Assembly: GCF_003944835.1 (NCBI RefSeq)
Contig: NZ_RWIV01000001.1
Location: 270,001-334,000 of the forward strand
Length of the DNA stretch: 64,000 nt
Source: Bacillus sp. HMF5848
Lineage (GTDB): Bacteria > Bacillota > Bacilli > Bacillales > HMF5848
Direction of reading: 5' to 3'
Part shown: piece by piece, positions 19,656 through 29,174 of the stretch
How the letters are laid out: every line of letters begins with the position of its first letter
How positions within the stretch are numbered: position 1 is the first letter of the stretch
Translations under genes and position numbers: made by a program
The notes under the pieces: model-generated
Databases searched by the model: none
What the model was told of the DNA's origin: nothing
What the model saw: only the letters and a program-made list of their open reading frames with translations

Positions 19656-22600
19656 ATGGCTTCTTATTTAGGAAATGAAGAAACGCTTGTTGAGTTACCA
19701 GCCATAGATTATCTTCAGAACAAGCTACAATATCAATTTATTCACGGTGATAAGTTAACACCAGAACATAAAGAACGTGAGTCGATGAATGAAGTTATTC
19801 TTTTTAATCGATTAGAAAATGCAATTAAACGTTTAAATCCTTGGATAGAGGAAGCAAATCTAAATAAGGCAGTTCGCTTTCTATCAAGAGCAGAACAACT
19901 TGGAACCAACTTGCTAGAAATAAATGAACGTATCTATGATGCTTTGGTTAACTTAAATTACGCAGTTGACCAAGATATAGATGGCTCGGGTAAAAAGAGT
20001 TTTCATACCGTGAAGTTTATTGATTGGAGTAATATTGAGAACAATGATTTTCTAGTAACAAGGCAGTTTGTAATCCAAGGTCCAAATGAAAAAATTATTC
20101 CTGATATTGTTATATTTATGAATGGAATACCTATTGTTGTATTGGAATGTAAATCTCCGTTTTTAGAAAAAGGAAAAAATGAGAAAATAGGTAAGAAGGC
20201 TGCCTTTGATCAATTAAGAAGATATATGGATTTAAGAGATTCGGATCGTATTGAGGGTGCGCCTCGCTTATTCTATACGAATTTTTTTACAGGTATATTA
20301 AATAAATATAGAGCGTACGTTGGCACGATAAGCTCACAATACACTCACTATGTTGAATGGAAAGATCCTTATCCCTACAAAAAAGAACAAATAGAAGACG
20401 TTGGAAATAATGGTCAAAATGTATTCCTTCAAGGTTTATTAGAGAAACATAACTTGTTAGATATTCTGCAAAATTTCTTATTATTTGAGGTTGATACAAC
20501 TTCCTCTAGAAAAATAAAAAAGATAAGCCGCTATCAACAGTTTCGTGCAGTAAATAAAGCTCTTGATAGGTTGGTTTACGGAAGAGATACAGTTTCTCGT
20601 GGCGGTGTAATTTGGCACACACAGGGTTCTGGTAAATCACTAACTATGGTTCTTCTTGCAAGGAAAATAAGAAGAATGCAAGAACTGTCTGATGCAACCA
20701 TTGTCGTTGTAACAGACCGCGTTGATTTAGATAAACAGATTTATCAAACGTTTCTTAGAACTTTATCAACTATAACTACACCAGTCCGTGCTGATAAGGT
20801 TAGTAGTATGAAAGAGTTACTTTCAAATGCACAGCCACAAATTATTATGACTACAATACACAAGTTTCAAAGTGATGAAGAAGAGCAGGAAGTCTTAAAA
20901 GATGCAACTCAACCAACTGGGTTGCACCTTGAAAAAGAATTCCCTGTTCTGACGCTGAAATCAAATGTCATTGTCATGGCTGATGAAGCACACCGTAGTC
21001 AATATAAAGGTTTTGCACGTAATATGCGCCATGCTTTACCGAACGCAGCATTTATTGGTTTTACTGGTACACCCATTGAAAAAGAAGATAAATCTACACC
21101 TCGTACTTTTGGTTCCTATATCGATAAGTATGGTATTCAGGAAGCCGTTAATGATGGTGCAACGGTACGAATTGTCTATGAAGGGCGAAGACCGGACCTT
21201 CAAGTAAAGGCTGACACGCTAGAGCAGCTATTTGATAATGCTTTCGAGGATAGAACCGATGAAGAAAAAGAAGCTATCAAACAAAAATATGCAAATAAAA
21301 AGGCGATTGTTGAGGCTGACGAGAGAATTGATGATATAGCGAAGGATATGCTTCATCATTACAAAGAGTATATATATCCTAATGGGTTTAAGGCTCAGAT
21401 TGTTTGTGTTTCTCGTGAAGCGGTTGTCAAATACTACAATGCGTTAAACAAGCATATGAAAGATATTATGGGTGAGGAATTAGAAGTTAAAGTTATCTTT
21501 TCAGGCAGCTTAAATGACCCACCTCATCTTAAAGAGCATTTCACTACGAAAGCTGAGCAGGAAGAGATTATTAGTAAGTTTACAAGACCTATTTTCGAAA
21601 ATAAGCTGTGCTTTATTATAGTAAAAGATATGTTGCTAACAGGGTTCGATGCACCGATTGAGCAGGTAATGTACTTAGATAGACCGTTAAAAGAACATAA
21701 TCTTTTACAGGCTATCGCTCGTGTTAACCGTACGTTTGGAGATAAGAAGAAGTGCGGCTATGTAGTAGATTATTATGGTATTTCCAATCATCTTGAAGAA
21801 GCCTTAAAGATTTTTGATAAAGAAGATTTAGGTGAACCAATGGAATCACTAGATGGTGTTCACAAGCAAATGCTTTCTTATCGTGAAGCTGTCATGGGAA
21901 TGTTTAAGGGGCTTGGAAAAGATAATTTGGATCAGTTAGTTAAGCAATTGGAGCCAGAAGACAAACGAGCTGAATTTGAACTTGCATATAAGCGATTTGC
22001 TAGTACGATGGAACAACTTATGCCGGGTCATGTATCTACTGACAATACCAATGATTTAAAATGGTTATCTTATATACGTGCAGCTGCTAAGGCTAGGTTT
22101 GAACCTGATACAAAGTTAGATATTGCTGATTGTGGTGAAAAGGTTCGGAAGATCATTAACGAACACTTAACTTCTCAAGGTGTTCAACAATGGATAAAGC
22201 CAATCACTCTTTTTGACCAAGACTACCAAACTAAACTTGAAACTCTAAAGTCAGATGAGGCAATAGCTTCAAGCATGGAACACGCTGTTAAGCACGTCAT
22301 AAGCGTTAAAATGGACGATAATCCAGTTTATTACACATCCTTATTAGAAAAACTCCAGCAGATTCTTGAAGATACAAGGAACAATTGGGAAGAAAGAAAG
22401 AAGCAACTAGAGGAATTTATTAATAAAGATGTAAAAAAGGGTGAAACTGAAGAAGCAGAAGCACTCGGATTATCAAAGAAAGAGTATGCATTCTTTGAAG
22501 TAATTAAAAAGCATTTGCTTGATCCAGAAGAGAATACTCAAGCGGGACAAGCAAAAGAGGCATCTGAATTATACATTAGTCAAGAAATTATTGATCTATC

Positions 22601-22811
22601 AAAGGAAATGGCTCAAAATGTGGCTGACATTGTGGCTAATACTTGGGTTGTTGATTGGACAACTAACCCTTCTAAGACAGCAGATATTGAACGTTCTATC
22701 TTTATGATGTTAACGACGAAGTACTTCAAGCAAATTAAACTAGAAGTTAGAAAACAATTGGTTGGTCCTCTCCTACAACTAGCGAAAAAGCACTTTGCAT
22801 CGAAAGAATAA
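19656..22811 (+). CDS. hsdR: HsdR, type I restriction endonuclease and translocase
   Basis: 1051 aa, normal length. N-terminal PD-(D/E)xK nuclease with PDIVIFMNGIPIVVLECKSP (about residues 150-169), then superfamily 2 translocase motifs: WHTQGSGKSLTM (Walker A, about 326-337), MADEAHRSQ, FIGFTGTP, LTGFDAP and QAIARVNRT. A C-terminal helical domain docks on the methyltransferase. It cuts DNA lacking the HsdMS mark after ATP-driven translocation. The gene is intact, so the system appears functional. Confidence 0.96.
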   Translation: MASYLGNEETLVELPAIDYLQNKLQYQFIHGDKLTPEHKERESMNEVILFNRLENAIKRLNPWIEEANLNKAVRFLSRAEQLGTNLLEINERIYDALVNLNYAVDQDIDGSGKKSFHTVKFIDWSNIENNDFLVTRQFVIQGPNEKIIPDIVIFMNGIPIVVLECKSPFLEKGKNEKIGKKAAFDQLRRYMDLRDSDRIEGAPRLFYTNFFTGILNKYRAYVGTISSQYTHYVEWKDPYPYKKEQIEDVGNNGQNVFLQGLLEKHNLLDILQNFLLFEVDTTSSRKIKKISRYQQFRAVNKALDRLVYGRDTVSRGGVIWHTQGSGKSLTMVLLARKIRRMQELSDATIVVVTDRVDLDKQIYQTFLRTLSTITTPVRADKVSSMKELLSNAQPQIIMTTIHKFQSDEEEQEVLKDATQPTGLHLEKEFPVLTLKSNVIVMADEAHRSQYKGFARNMRHALPNAAFIGFTGTPIEKEDKSTPRTFGSYIDKYGIQEAVNDGATVRIVYEGRRPDLQVKADTLEQLFDNAFEDRTDEEKEAIKQKYANKKAIVEADERIDDIAKDMLHHYKEYIYPNGFKAQIVCVSREAVVKYYNALNKHMKDIMGEELEVKVIFSGSLNDPPHLKEHFTTKAEQEEIISKFTRPIFENKLCFIIVKDMLLTGFDAPIEQVMYLDRPLKEHNLLQAIARVNRTFGDKKKCGYVVDYYGISNHLEEALKIFDKEDLGEPMESLDGVHKQMLSYREAVMGMFKGLGKDNLDQLVKQLEPEDKRAEFELAYKRFASTMEQLMPGHVSTDNTNDLKWLSYIRAAAKARFEPDTKLDIADCGEKVRKIINEHLTSQGVQQWIKPITLFDQDYQTKLETLKSDEAIASSMEHAVKHVISVKMDDNPVYYTSLLEKLQQILEDTRNNWEERKKQLEEFINKDVKKGETEEAEALGLSKKEYAFFEVIKKHLLDPEENTQAGQAKEASELYISQEIIDLSKEMAQNVADIVANTWVVDWTTNPSKTADIERSIFMMLTTKYFKQIKLEVRKQLVGPLLQLAKKHFASKE

Positions 22812-22825
22812 GAGGTTGGTAAATC

Positions 22826-23539
22826 ATGATTCGTACTATTGAATATGGTACAAAAACAATTGAGTACTCAGTAGAGTTTCGTAAACGCAAATCCTTGGAG
22901 ATTAGTGTTGAGCCTCCCAACATTGTAAATGTTGTTGCACCATTAAACACATCTGAGGAAATTATAGATTTGAACGTAAAAAAGAAAGCCCAATGGATTA
23001 TTCAAAAGTTATTTCTTTTTAAGGATATGGAATACCAAAAGATTAACAGAGAACTAGCAAATGGTGAGTCCTTCATGTACATGGGACGTAATTACTCGTT
23101 GCAGATAATAATTGATGAAAGCATAAAGGAACCAGTTGTAAAACTCTATCAAGGCAAGTTTTATATAACAACGCCTAACAAGAATCAAGAGTTATTAAAA
23201 GCAGCATTAGAAAAATGGTACAGAGAGAAAACCCTTGAAAAAGTAACTGAAAAGGTTAATTACTTCCAGCATTCTTTTAAAAAGAAGCCTATTGCAATTA
23301 AAGTAAAAGAACAACACAAGCGGTGGGCGAGCTGCACATCAAAGAATGAATTACTTTTTAACTGGCGCTGTGCAATGGCACCATCTCATGTCATTGATTA
23401 CATTGTTGTTCATGAAATGTGCCATATGTATCATATGAACCATTCACAAGAATTCTGGGATTTACTTTCTTCTGTAATGCCGGATTATGAGAGACGTAAA
23501 GAGTGGTTGAAGAACTTTGGGGTTAGGATGGATTTATAA
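22826..23539 (+). CDS. YgjP-like zinc metallopeptidase (DUF45)
   Basis: 237 aa. The C-terminal half has the zincin motif HEMCH (about residues 192-196) followed by HMNHSQEFW, and the upstream RWASC block, both typical of the YgjP/DUF45 family (gluzincin fold). The biochemical substrate is not known. It starts 14 bases after hsdR and ends in a strong terminator, so it is part of the hsd transcript. Genes of this family are often found next to type I systems; whether it contributes to restriction or its control is an inference. Confidence 0.88.
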   Translation: MIRTIEYGTKTIEYSVEFRKRKSLEISVEPPNIVNVVAPLNTSEEIIDLNVKKKAQWIIQKLFLFKDMEYQKINRELANGESFMYMGRNYSLQIIIDESIKEPVVKLYQGKFYITTPNKNQELLKAALEKWYREKTLEKVTEKVNYFQHSFKKKPIAIKVKEQHKRWASCTSKNELLFNWRCAMAPSHVIDYIVVHEMCHMYHMNHSQEFWDLLSSVMPDYERRKEWLKNFGVRMDL

Positions 23540-23567
23540 AAAGCGAGATCAGCTGATCTCGCTTTTA
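23540..23567. terminator. Bidirectional terminator between the hsd operon and the DUF262 gene
   Basis: Perfect 13-base stem: AAAGCGAGATCAG on the left pairs with CTGATCTCGCTTT on the right, with A and T runs on either side. It serves both converging genes. Confidence 0.9.
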
Positions 23568-23572
23568 TATTA

Positions 23573-25273
23573 TTAAGAAATATTAATATTAAATAATTGT
23601 TTTATTTGGCTAACGATCCATTTGTTTCGAGACGCAATGCTATCTTCATTCCAATCATTATAATGATCAGCAATGTATTGTGTAATCCTAAATCCTGTCA
23701 TACCGTCTAAGCCTCTACCTTTATAGATATCTAATTTATCTGGATATGGTCGATTACTTGCTTGAATATTCTTAGAACCTGATAAAAGTGTGAGGTTATA
23801 GATTTTATTTAAGTGGTTTTCTATTTCATAGGCTTTGAACGTATCAGTCCAATATGAAATATTGTCACTTTTAATTGGTAGAATATGTTCTACATGAATT
23901 TTATTGTCAATATTAATGAAGTTTATAAGGTTACTATCATCTAGTTGATTATATTCAAACATAATTAACAAAGGCTTGAGCCATTTTTCACCAAATACAT
24001 CGTCGATTAAATTCATTTTAAACCGTGTTTGAACATTATCAGCCTTTAATTTTTCCTCTATCTTATTATTAATGTAGTCAATATCTTTATTCTTTTTGAT
24101 CCAATCAATTATATTGTAGGAGATTTGTTTAATTTTAGCAGTTGTATATCCAGCTATCCAATACTTGAAATAAAGTAATGTGATGCTATTAATTAGTTCA
24201 TCTAAACTATTATATTTTAAGTGCTTAGCTGTTGTAAGGATTGATTTCCAATAAATTTGGTGATTTAAGTACTGAAGACAATATATATTTTTATTTTGTA
24301 ACTCTTTAACTTCCTTATAGGATTCTATAAAATTCTTAATATCAAAAATAACTTCTTTTGAATCTTGATTTTGACTCTTGAATAATCCACTTAATTCTTC
24401 ATAGAGGTTTTTCTTTGGGTTAGTAGCAATTTGATAGTATTGATAATATGTAAATAAATTAGGCAAAGATTCATTTAGAGTTTTACTTAGATTCTCGATT
24501 TCGTTCCATGTTGAGATGAATTCTTTGTGATAATCTTCTTCCAATCTGCTTAACAAAAAACTTTTCAAGAGATCAGTGGTTGAAAGGTCCATTCCTCTTG
24601 CGTTTAATACTTGAAACAATTTAATAGCTAATGATTGACTTGTACAAGTGATAGTTATCAACCGTACATGATTGCAAAGGTAATTTACAAATTGAACCAA
24701 TTCATCAAATTCAAGTGAATTTATTTTTTCTTTGAAAATTAATGCAGTATTCATGTACTTATTATTTTGTTTATCTTTTTTAGTGAATTTTGCAGGCCAA
24801 GTGATTCCTTTAACAATTGTTTCTTCATATTGAATTTGGTTATGAATACTTGTTTTCAACTTGATTCTACTTAATCTTCCTCTTTTTATTATATAGTCCT
24901 CAATATCATCAATTGTAATTGCCTCCGGATTTTCTTCCAAATTAGCAGCATCATTAAAGTTAGGATAGAGGTTTTTAAGAACTGCAAAAAATATATGTAG
25001 AGTGGTTAGCCTTTGTTGTCCATCAACTATGTCGTAAGAATGACCATTTTGTATCAGTATAATTGATCCTAAAAAGTAGTTAAAATCTGTTTGAGAATCC
25101 TCTCGGTAATTATTATATGCAGTAAGAATATCATCCCAAAGCATTTCAACATGTTCATCTTCCCAACTATAGGGACGTTGATAATCAGGAATTTGGTAAA
25201 ATGCATTAGCATCTCCGAATATTGATTTAATTGTTTTGTTTTCAGGTTTAAATATCTCATGGGAACCATTCAT
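23573..25273 (-). CDS. DUF262 and HNH (DUF1524) protein, GmrSD-like
   Basis: 566 aa. N-terminal DUF262 (ParB/Srx-like fold) with IPDYQRPYSW, FLGSIIL and the nucleotide-linked DGQQRLTTL (about residues 78-86). The C-terminal DUF1524 HNH-type nuclease has HVEHILPI and an Asn-rich metal loop (IYNLTLLSGSKNIQASNR). Proteins with this pair include GmrSD-type type IV restriction enzymes and BrxU, which cut modified phage DNA using NTP. It stands alone on the minus strand; AAGGAG precedes the ATG. Its upstream region carries a repeat array. Confidence 0.88.
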   Translation of the reverse strand: MNGSHEIFKPENKTIKSIFGDANAFYQIPDYQRPYSWEDEHVEMLWDDILTAYNNYREDSQTDFNYFLGSIILIQNGHSYDIVDGQQRLTTLHIFFAVLKNLYPNFNDAANLEENPEAITIDDIEDYIIKRGRLSRIKLKTSIHNQIQYEETIVKGITWPAKFTKKDKQNNKYMNTALIFKEKINSLEFDELVQFVNYLCNHVRLITITCTSQSLAIKLFQVLNARGMDLSTTDLLKSFLLSRLEEDYHKEFISTWNEIENLSKTLNESLPNLFTYYQYYQIATNPKKNLYEELSGLFKSQNQDSKEVIFDIKNFIESYKEVKELQNKNIYCLQYLNHQIYWKSILTTAKHLKYNSLDELINSITLLYFKYWIAGYTTAKIKQISYNIIDWIKKNKDIDYINNKIEEKLKADNVQTRFKMNLIDDVFGEKWLKPLLIMFEYNQLDDSNLINFINIDNKIHVEHILPIKSDNISYWTDTFKAYEIENHLNKIYNLTLLSGSKNIQASNRPYPDKLDIYKGRGLDGMTGFRITQYIADHYNDWNEDSIASRNKWIVSQIKQLFNINIS

Positions 25274-25344
25274 ATTAACACTCCTTGAAAATACATTTTT
25301 TTCTATATTAACTATTATAACTTTTCATTGAAGTAAGAGTATAG

Positions 25345-25555
25345 TTTTTCGGCAAAGTGGGCATAAAGATAATAACCCTTTCGGTAATATAAGCATCGAC
25401 GTATCGCTCGATAAGTACTTTACCGAATAACTAGGGATGAAAAGCTTTGATATCAAGGGGTTTGTTCATTTTAACAGTTATAGTAAAGTTCGAAAGGTAA
25501 CATTGTTTCGGTTATGTGAGCAGTAGTAGCATTTATTTTTCGGTAAAGTAAGCAC
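25345..25555. repeat. Paired 17-base repeats upstream of the DUF262 gene
   Basis: Four direct copies of a motif near TTTCGGTAAAGTAAGCA begin around 25347, 25379, 25506 and 25538, with one inverted copy near 25414-25428. The spacing within each direct pair is exactly 32 bases (CGG at 25350/25382 and 25509/25541). No gene occupies 25274-25591. The array could be an operator for the DUF262 gene or recombination/transposition end sites for the adjacent serine recombinases. Confidence 0.6.
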
Positions 25556-25563
25556 GCGAGAAT

Positions 25564-25591
25564 AAAAAAACTGCTGTTTTGAAAACAGCAG
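25564..25591 (-). terminator. Terminator of the serine recombinase operon
   Basis: Ten-base perfect stem CTGCTGTTTT / AAAACAGCAG with a one-base loop as written, followed by seven T on the minus strand, directly after the stop at 25592. Confidence 0.85.
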
Positions 25592-27220
25592 CTAGGCAGA
25601 TTTGTCATCAAGAGAATTTATCACATTTTCTACATCTACAAATGGTGTAAGGCGATATACAATTCTTGTGTGATTATTTGCATCAAATTCTATCGTAATT
25701 TTCTCGATAGAAAGTAGTAACAACGAACGTTGTTCTTCAAATGTGTAAGATGAAATATCTTGTTTAAAACGGTCTAATAATTCATAAAGCATAGGGTCTT
25801 TGAGTTGATAATCAATTTCTTCTCGAACAGCACGGTAATGTAGTTGTTGATTTTTAATATTATCTATTTGTAATTCAAAGCTTTCTTTTAAATCAGGATA
25901 GTATTGATGGTTCTCTTTAAGCATACTTAAATCGTATTTTAAGGTTTCAAGTTGTTTAGTTAAATCAATAAGGTTTGCATTCAAAGAACTTTTCCATGCA
26001 TTGAGGATTTTTTTTGCTTTATCTATATAATGACTTAATTCTCTCGCCCAACGTGAAGAAAAATCATTTATAGTTATTTGATGTAAATCTTCCATAGGGA
26101 TTTTTTTCTTGCAATCTGGACAACGATAGTAATTATACTTTTTTGATGATTTGGCCGGCGTAGCATTCTTGGCAACTAGCTTTTTTCCACAGGTCTCACA
26201 AAATACAATATGACGCAATATAAAGGGACTATCCATTCGGTCTTTTTCTTGTTTAAATTTGCGGAAAAACTGAGTGACGTTCCACAGATTGGGTCCTATG
26301 AGTGCTTCATGGTGATTTTGGAATAACTCAATTTCATTTATTGGTTTCTTTTTACTTATATGATAACTTGTACGGGAGAACCATGCTAAATCCCCAATAT
26401 ACCAACGATTAGTTAGGATGTACCGAATGCTTGAATCTGACCAACCCTTTGCATCAACAGATGGTGGAGGGATAGAAGCTTTATCTAATAAATTAGCAAT
26501 TTTTTTATCACTGTAGCCAAAGCTATAAAGATAAAAAATGAATATGACTAAGACCGAGTATTCATTTGTTTCAATGTCATCATCTTTTAACGTGGTCTTA
26601 TCATATCCGAATGGATTACGTGATCCGGGTCTTTGCGGATTAAAAGAGTTCTTAATAATACTTTTATGATAGTCGTAACCTCTTTGAGATTTATTAACCA
26701 CCTCTTCATGAGCATACGCAAGTTTTGCTTGAACATATGGGTTATTTTCGTCCCATTCACCATCTATTTGAGTTGAGTACACAATAAAATTTGGTCGTGC
26801 TGATTTTATTGGACCAAGGATATTTAAGACAAAATCCTCAATTAACCTTGTTACACGGGATTCTTCATAAAAAATTACTGCAGTAACATTCGAGTTACTT
26901 AAAGCATAGTGTTTCATGTCAAGCATGACTTTACGTTTTTGTGCGGGTGTGTGATAAGCAGAAGTTGCTTCATCGATAAATAACACTACAACTTGATAAC
27001 CCTCTAATTTTGCTCTAGAAAGGATCACAGACTCTTGTATTTCAAGTGAATGGCCAAGAGTTTGGCTATCGTCTGACCACCGTACATAGCCAGTCAATAC
27101 TTTTATCGTGTCCTTATAAATGTTAAAAGGTAAAGTGTCTTCCTTATATTTTGGACGTGGGCGATCTGTGACTAAAAACATATCATTAACGAGGTAGACG
27201 TATTTATGCTCGAAGTTCAT
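25592..27220 (-). CDS. Large serine recombinase 2
   Basis: About 542 aa. N-terminal resolvase domain with the nucleophile in YVRWSDDSQ and HSLEIQES, then a recombinase domain (PFGYDKTTL, SIRYILTNRWYIGD), a zinc ribbon with CETCGKKL and CPDCKKK (about residues 345-375) and a coiled coil. The start is taken as ATG 27220 (MNFEHKYVYL) preceded by GAAGGTGA; it overlaps the previous recombinase gene by 17 bases. Together the two resemble the tandem recombinase arrangement of ccrAB, although the substrate is unknown. Confidence 0.85.
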   Translation of the reverse strand: MNFEHKYVYLVNDMFLVTDRPRPKYKEDTLPFNIYKDTIKVLTGYVRWSDDSQTLGHSLEIQESVILSRAKLEGYQVVVLFIDEATSAYHTPAQKRKVMLDMKHYALSNSNVTAVIFYEESRVTRLIEDFVLNILGPIKSARPNFIVYSTQIDGEWDENNPYVQAKLAYAHEEVVNKSQRGYDYHKSIIKNSFNPQRPGSRNPFGYDKTTLKDDDIETNEYSVLVIFIFYLYSFGYSDKKIANLLDKASIPPPSVDAKGWSDSSIRYILTNRWYIGDLAWFSRTSYHISKKKPINEIELFQNHHEALIGPNLWNVTQFFRKFKQEKDRMDSPFILRHIVFCETCGKKLVAKNATPAKSSKKYNYYRCPDCKKKIPMEDLHQITINDFSSRWARELSHYIDKAKKILNAWKSSLNANLIDLTKQLETLKYDLSMLKENHQYYPDLKESFELQIDNIKNQQLHYRAVREEIDYQLKDPMLYELLDRFKQDISSYTFEEQRSLLLLSIEKITIEFDANNHTRIVYRLTPFVDVENVINSLDDKSA

Positions 27221-28634
27221 AATAATCACCTTCATCAAAGTATCTACCAAATGTTACATGGTAAATGAGTGATGTATTACTGACTTCAATTTTTGAAAAA
27301 AACAAGTTGCATAGATAATATTGGTCGAACTCTTGCATTTCCATAAGCATACTTTCTTTGATTATTTCAATGTGGTCATTTATCCCTTTACGAGTCTCTT
27401 CAATTTTAAAAATAGAAATGTGAATTTCCTTGATACTTTCTTTAAGTTTTCTAGAAGCCTGTACTAATTTATCCAACTTTGCATTTGATTGAGCTGAGTA
27501 GCCGTCGGTAATCTCTTTGTGAATGTTCTTTAATTCCCTATTTTTGATTATGAGATTTTGTTCGGCATTTTTCTGAAGTTGCCATAAATAAACAAGTAGA
27601 TCACTTTTAAATTTTTCAATAGATATAGAACCTAGAATCTCTTTTAAGTGACTACTAATTAAGTTGTTAAACACATCAATGTCTACCCTTATTTCGGGGT
27701 GTTTCTTTTTGCATACATAATAACTACTTTTTCCTAACTTTGATGATCGGAATGTCATCTCTTTTTTACATATATTGCAGTGAGGAATGATAATACCGTG
27801 ACTACTTGCTAGAGTAATGGCATTAAATATTTCATTTTTTAACTTTTTCAATATTGATTGGTTAGCTTGGAAATCCTCAAGCGTAATAATTGGTTGAACA
27901 TGGTGAAGTTTTTCATATCCATATGATGTTTCCATGTGTGCAGCATAAAATGGATTCTGCAAATACCTTAGTAAATCATCATACTTTTTATTTTTAAATA
28001 TTTTTTTGTATGATACAAGAAATGTAAACAAACTTTCATCAGTTTCAATACTTTTAATCGCATGAAGAAATGCTTTTAAATCTTTTTCAACGTTAACATC
28101 TGGAACGTATTTTGTGTTTTTCTTTTTTCCAATCTTTATAAAACCAAAAATGTTGGAAGGGTATTGTTTGTTGGTATCACTACGTCTTCCTGAGATACTT
28201 TGTCCTTCAGCTTGTGCAAAAATTCCATACAAAGCTTCGATAGACAATTTCTTCGAAAATGGTGGCTGCTTAGTTGATGTGAAAATTACATTAACATTGT
28301 ATTGATAGAATTCTTTTACAAGTGCTACATATTCATAAAAGTTACGAGCTAATCTATCACGACTGTACACGATAATGGTTTTTACTAATCCTTGTTTTAA
28401 CAAAAGTCGTAACTCCTGCAAAGCAGGGCGCTCATCCATTGAGAGTTTATTAGCTGAAATGTCATTGTCTTTTAACCATATAACAGACTCTTTTTCATAG
28501 TTGTGATTGTTTACATAAGCTTCAGCCAAAAGAATCTGTTTCTTTATATCCTGCTGAGCAGAGCTAACTCTGCTATAGACGATAACAAATTCATCATAAA
28601 GTTTCTTTGCATCAATATATTGTGTTATATCCAT
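27204..28634 (-). CDS. Large serine recombinase 1
   Basis: 476 aa. Resolvase domain with nucleophile Ser in YSRVSSAQQD (about residues 20-29) and the YSRDRLARN motif (about 92-100); recombinase domain; zinc-binding CNICKKEM plus YYVCKKKH; then a long coiled coil (about 350-430). First recombinase in the operon and translated just before recombinase 2 with an overlap. The ribosome binding site GGAGTAAGG is formed by the end of the preceding 56-aa ORF, suggesting translational coupling. Confidence 0.85.
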   Translation of the reverse strand: MDITQYIDAKKLYDEFVIVYSRVSSAQQDIKKQILLAEAYVNNHNYEKESVIWLKDNDISANKLSMDERPALQELRLLLKQGLVKTIIVYSRDRLARNFYEYVALVKEFYQYNVNVIFTSTKQPPFSKKLSIEALYGIFAQAEGQSISGRRSDTNKQYPSNIFGFIKIGKKKNTKYVPDVNVEKDLKAFLHAIKSIETDESLFTFLVSYKKIFKNKKYDDLLRYLQNPFYAAHMETSYGYEKLHHVQPIITLEDFQANQSILKKLKNEIFNAITLASSHGIIIPHCNICKKEMTFRSSKLGKSSYYVCKKKHPEIRVDIDVFNNLISSHLKEILGSISIEKFKSDLLVYLWQLQKNAEQNLIIKNRELKNIHKEITDGYSAQSNAKLDKLVQASRKLKESIKEIHISIFKIEETRKGINDHIEIIKESMLMEMQEFDQYYLCNLFFSKIEVSNTSLIYHVTFGRYFDEGDYYELRA

Positions 28635-28642
28635 ATAATACC

Positions 28643-28813
28643 TTACTCCTTTTCAATAAAATGTTTGCTCTCCATAAGCAACAGCCCCTTCAGTCTTGGG
28701 TCTAAATCCAATTGTTCAATTAATATCTTCTCAATTAATCGTTTAAGAAAATAATAAGATTCTGATTGTAATTCTTCATTAAACGTAACCTTTACTACCG
28801 GTTTTCTTGTCAT
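28643..28813 (-). CDS. Small ORF upstream of serine recombinases
   Basis: 56 aa, beginning MTRKPVVKVTFNEEL and ending HFIEKE. Shine-Dalgarno GGAGTGAAG precedes the ATG, and its stop overlaps the ribosome binding site of recombinase 1 (nine bases before its ATG). Charged and probably helical (LKRLIEKILIEQLDLD). I do not recognise it. Tight coupling suggests an accessory factor for the recombinases. Confidence 0.65.
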   Translation of the reverse strand: MTRKPVVKVTFNEELQSESYYFLKRLIEKILIEQLDLDPRLKGLLLMESKHFIEKE

Positions 28814-28872
28814 TATTCTTCACTCCTATCAGTAATTACTTAAAATCATTGACGGGAGTGAAGGAATTTATA

Positions 28873-29019
28873 CTAGTTGTTGTTTTTACGAGTATTTAAA
28901 TCTAGTTGCAATTGATAATAATCTTCCTGTGGATTACTTTTATCAATTGGTACTATCATAATCTTTGGCTCAATGTTTGGTACTTTTAGTTCTTGTAGTA
29001 ATTTGAGAAGATTTTGCAT
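28873..29019 (-). CDS. Tiny ORF in the recombinase operon
   Basis: 48 aa (MQNLLKLLQELKVPNIEP... ending NTRKNNN), with a near-perfect AAGGAGGGA nine bases before the ATG at 29019. A longer frame from 29064 lacks such a site. It overlaps the preceding ORF in another frame by 50 bases. No recognised domain. Confidence 0.55.
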   Translation of the reverse strand: MQNLLKLLQELKVPNIEPKIMIVPIDKSNPQEDYYQLQLDLNTRKNNN

Positions 29020-29155
29020 TGTTGTCCCTCCTTGTTTTGACGTAGTAATGATTAAATCTTTCAATAATAGTTTTTGAAACGCCTGCTACTTCGCAACACT
29101 CTAGTACGTTATTAATCCACTGGGAATCTAACCTTTTCCGTGTACTTTCTTCCAT
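28970..29155 (-). CDS. Small ORF, first gene of the recombinase operon
   Basis: 61 aa starting MEESTRKRLDSQWINNVLE, preceded by CGGAGGGA at good spacing; the longer frame from 29194 runs through a hairpin and is rejected. Contains VAGVSKTIIERFNHYYV, which could be a helix-turn-helix-like pair of helices, and a basic tail. Candidate regulator or directionality factor; family not recognised. Confidence 0.55.
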   Translation of the reverse strand: MEESTRKRLDSQWINNVLECCEVAGVSKTIIERFNHYYVKTRRDNNAKSSQITTRTKSTKH

Positions 29156-29174
29156 TCGAAATCCCTCCGATATA

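Noticed and set aside
25592-28634. Staphylococcal cassette chromosome (SCCmec-like) element
   Set aside because: Only the tandem serine recombinase arrangement is similar. There is no rlmH, no cassette att repeats, and the island boundaries are explained by tyrosine integrase sites at groEL.
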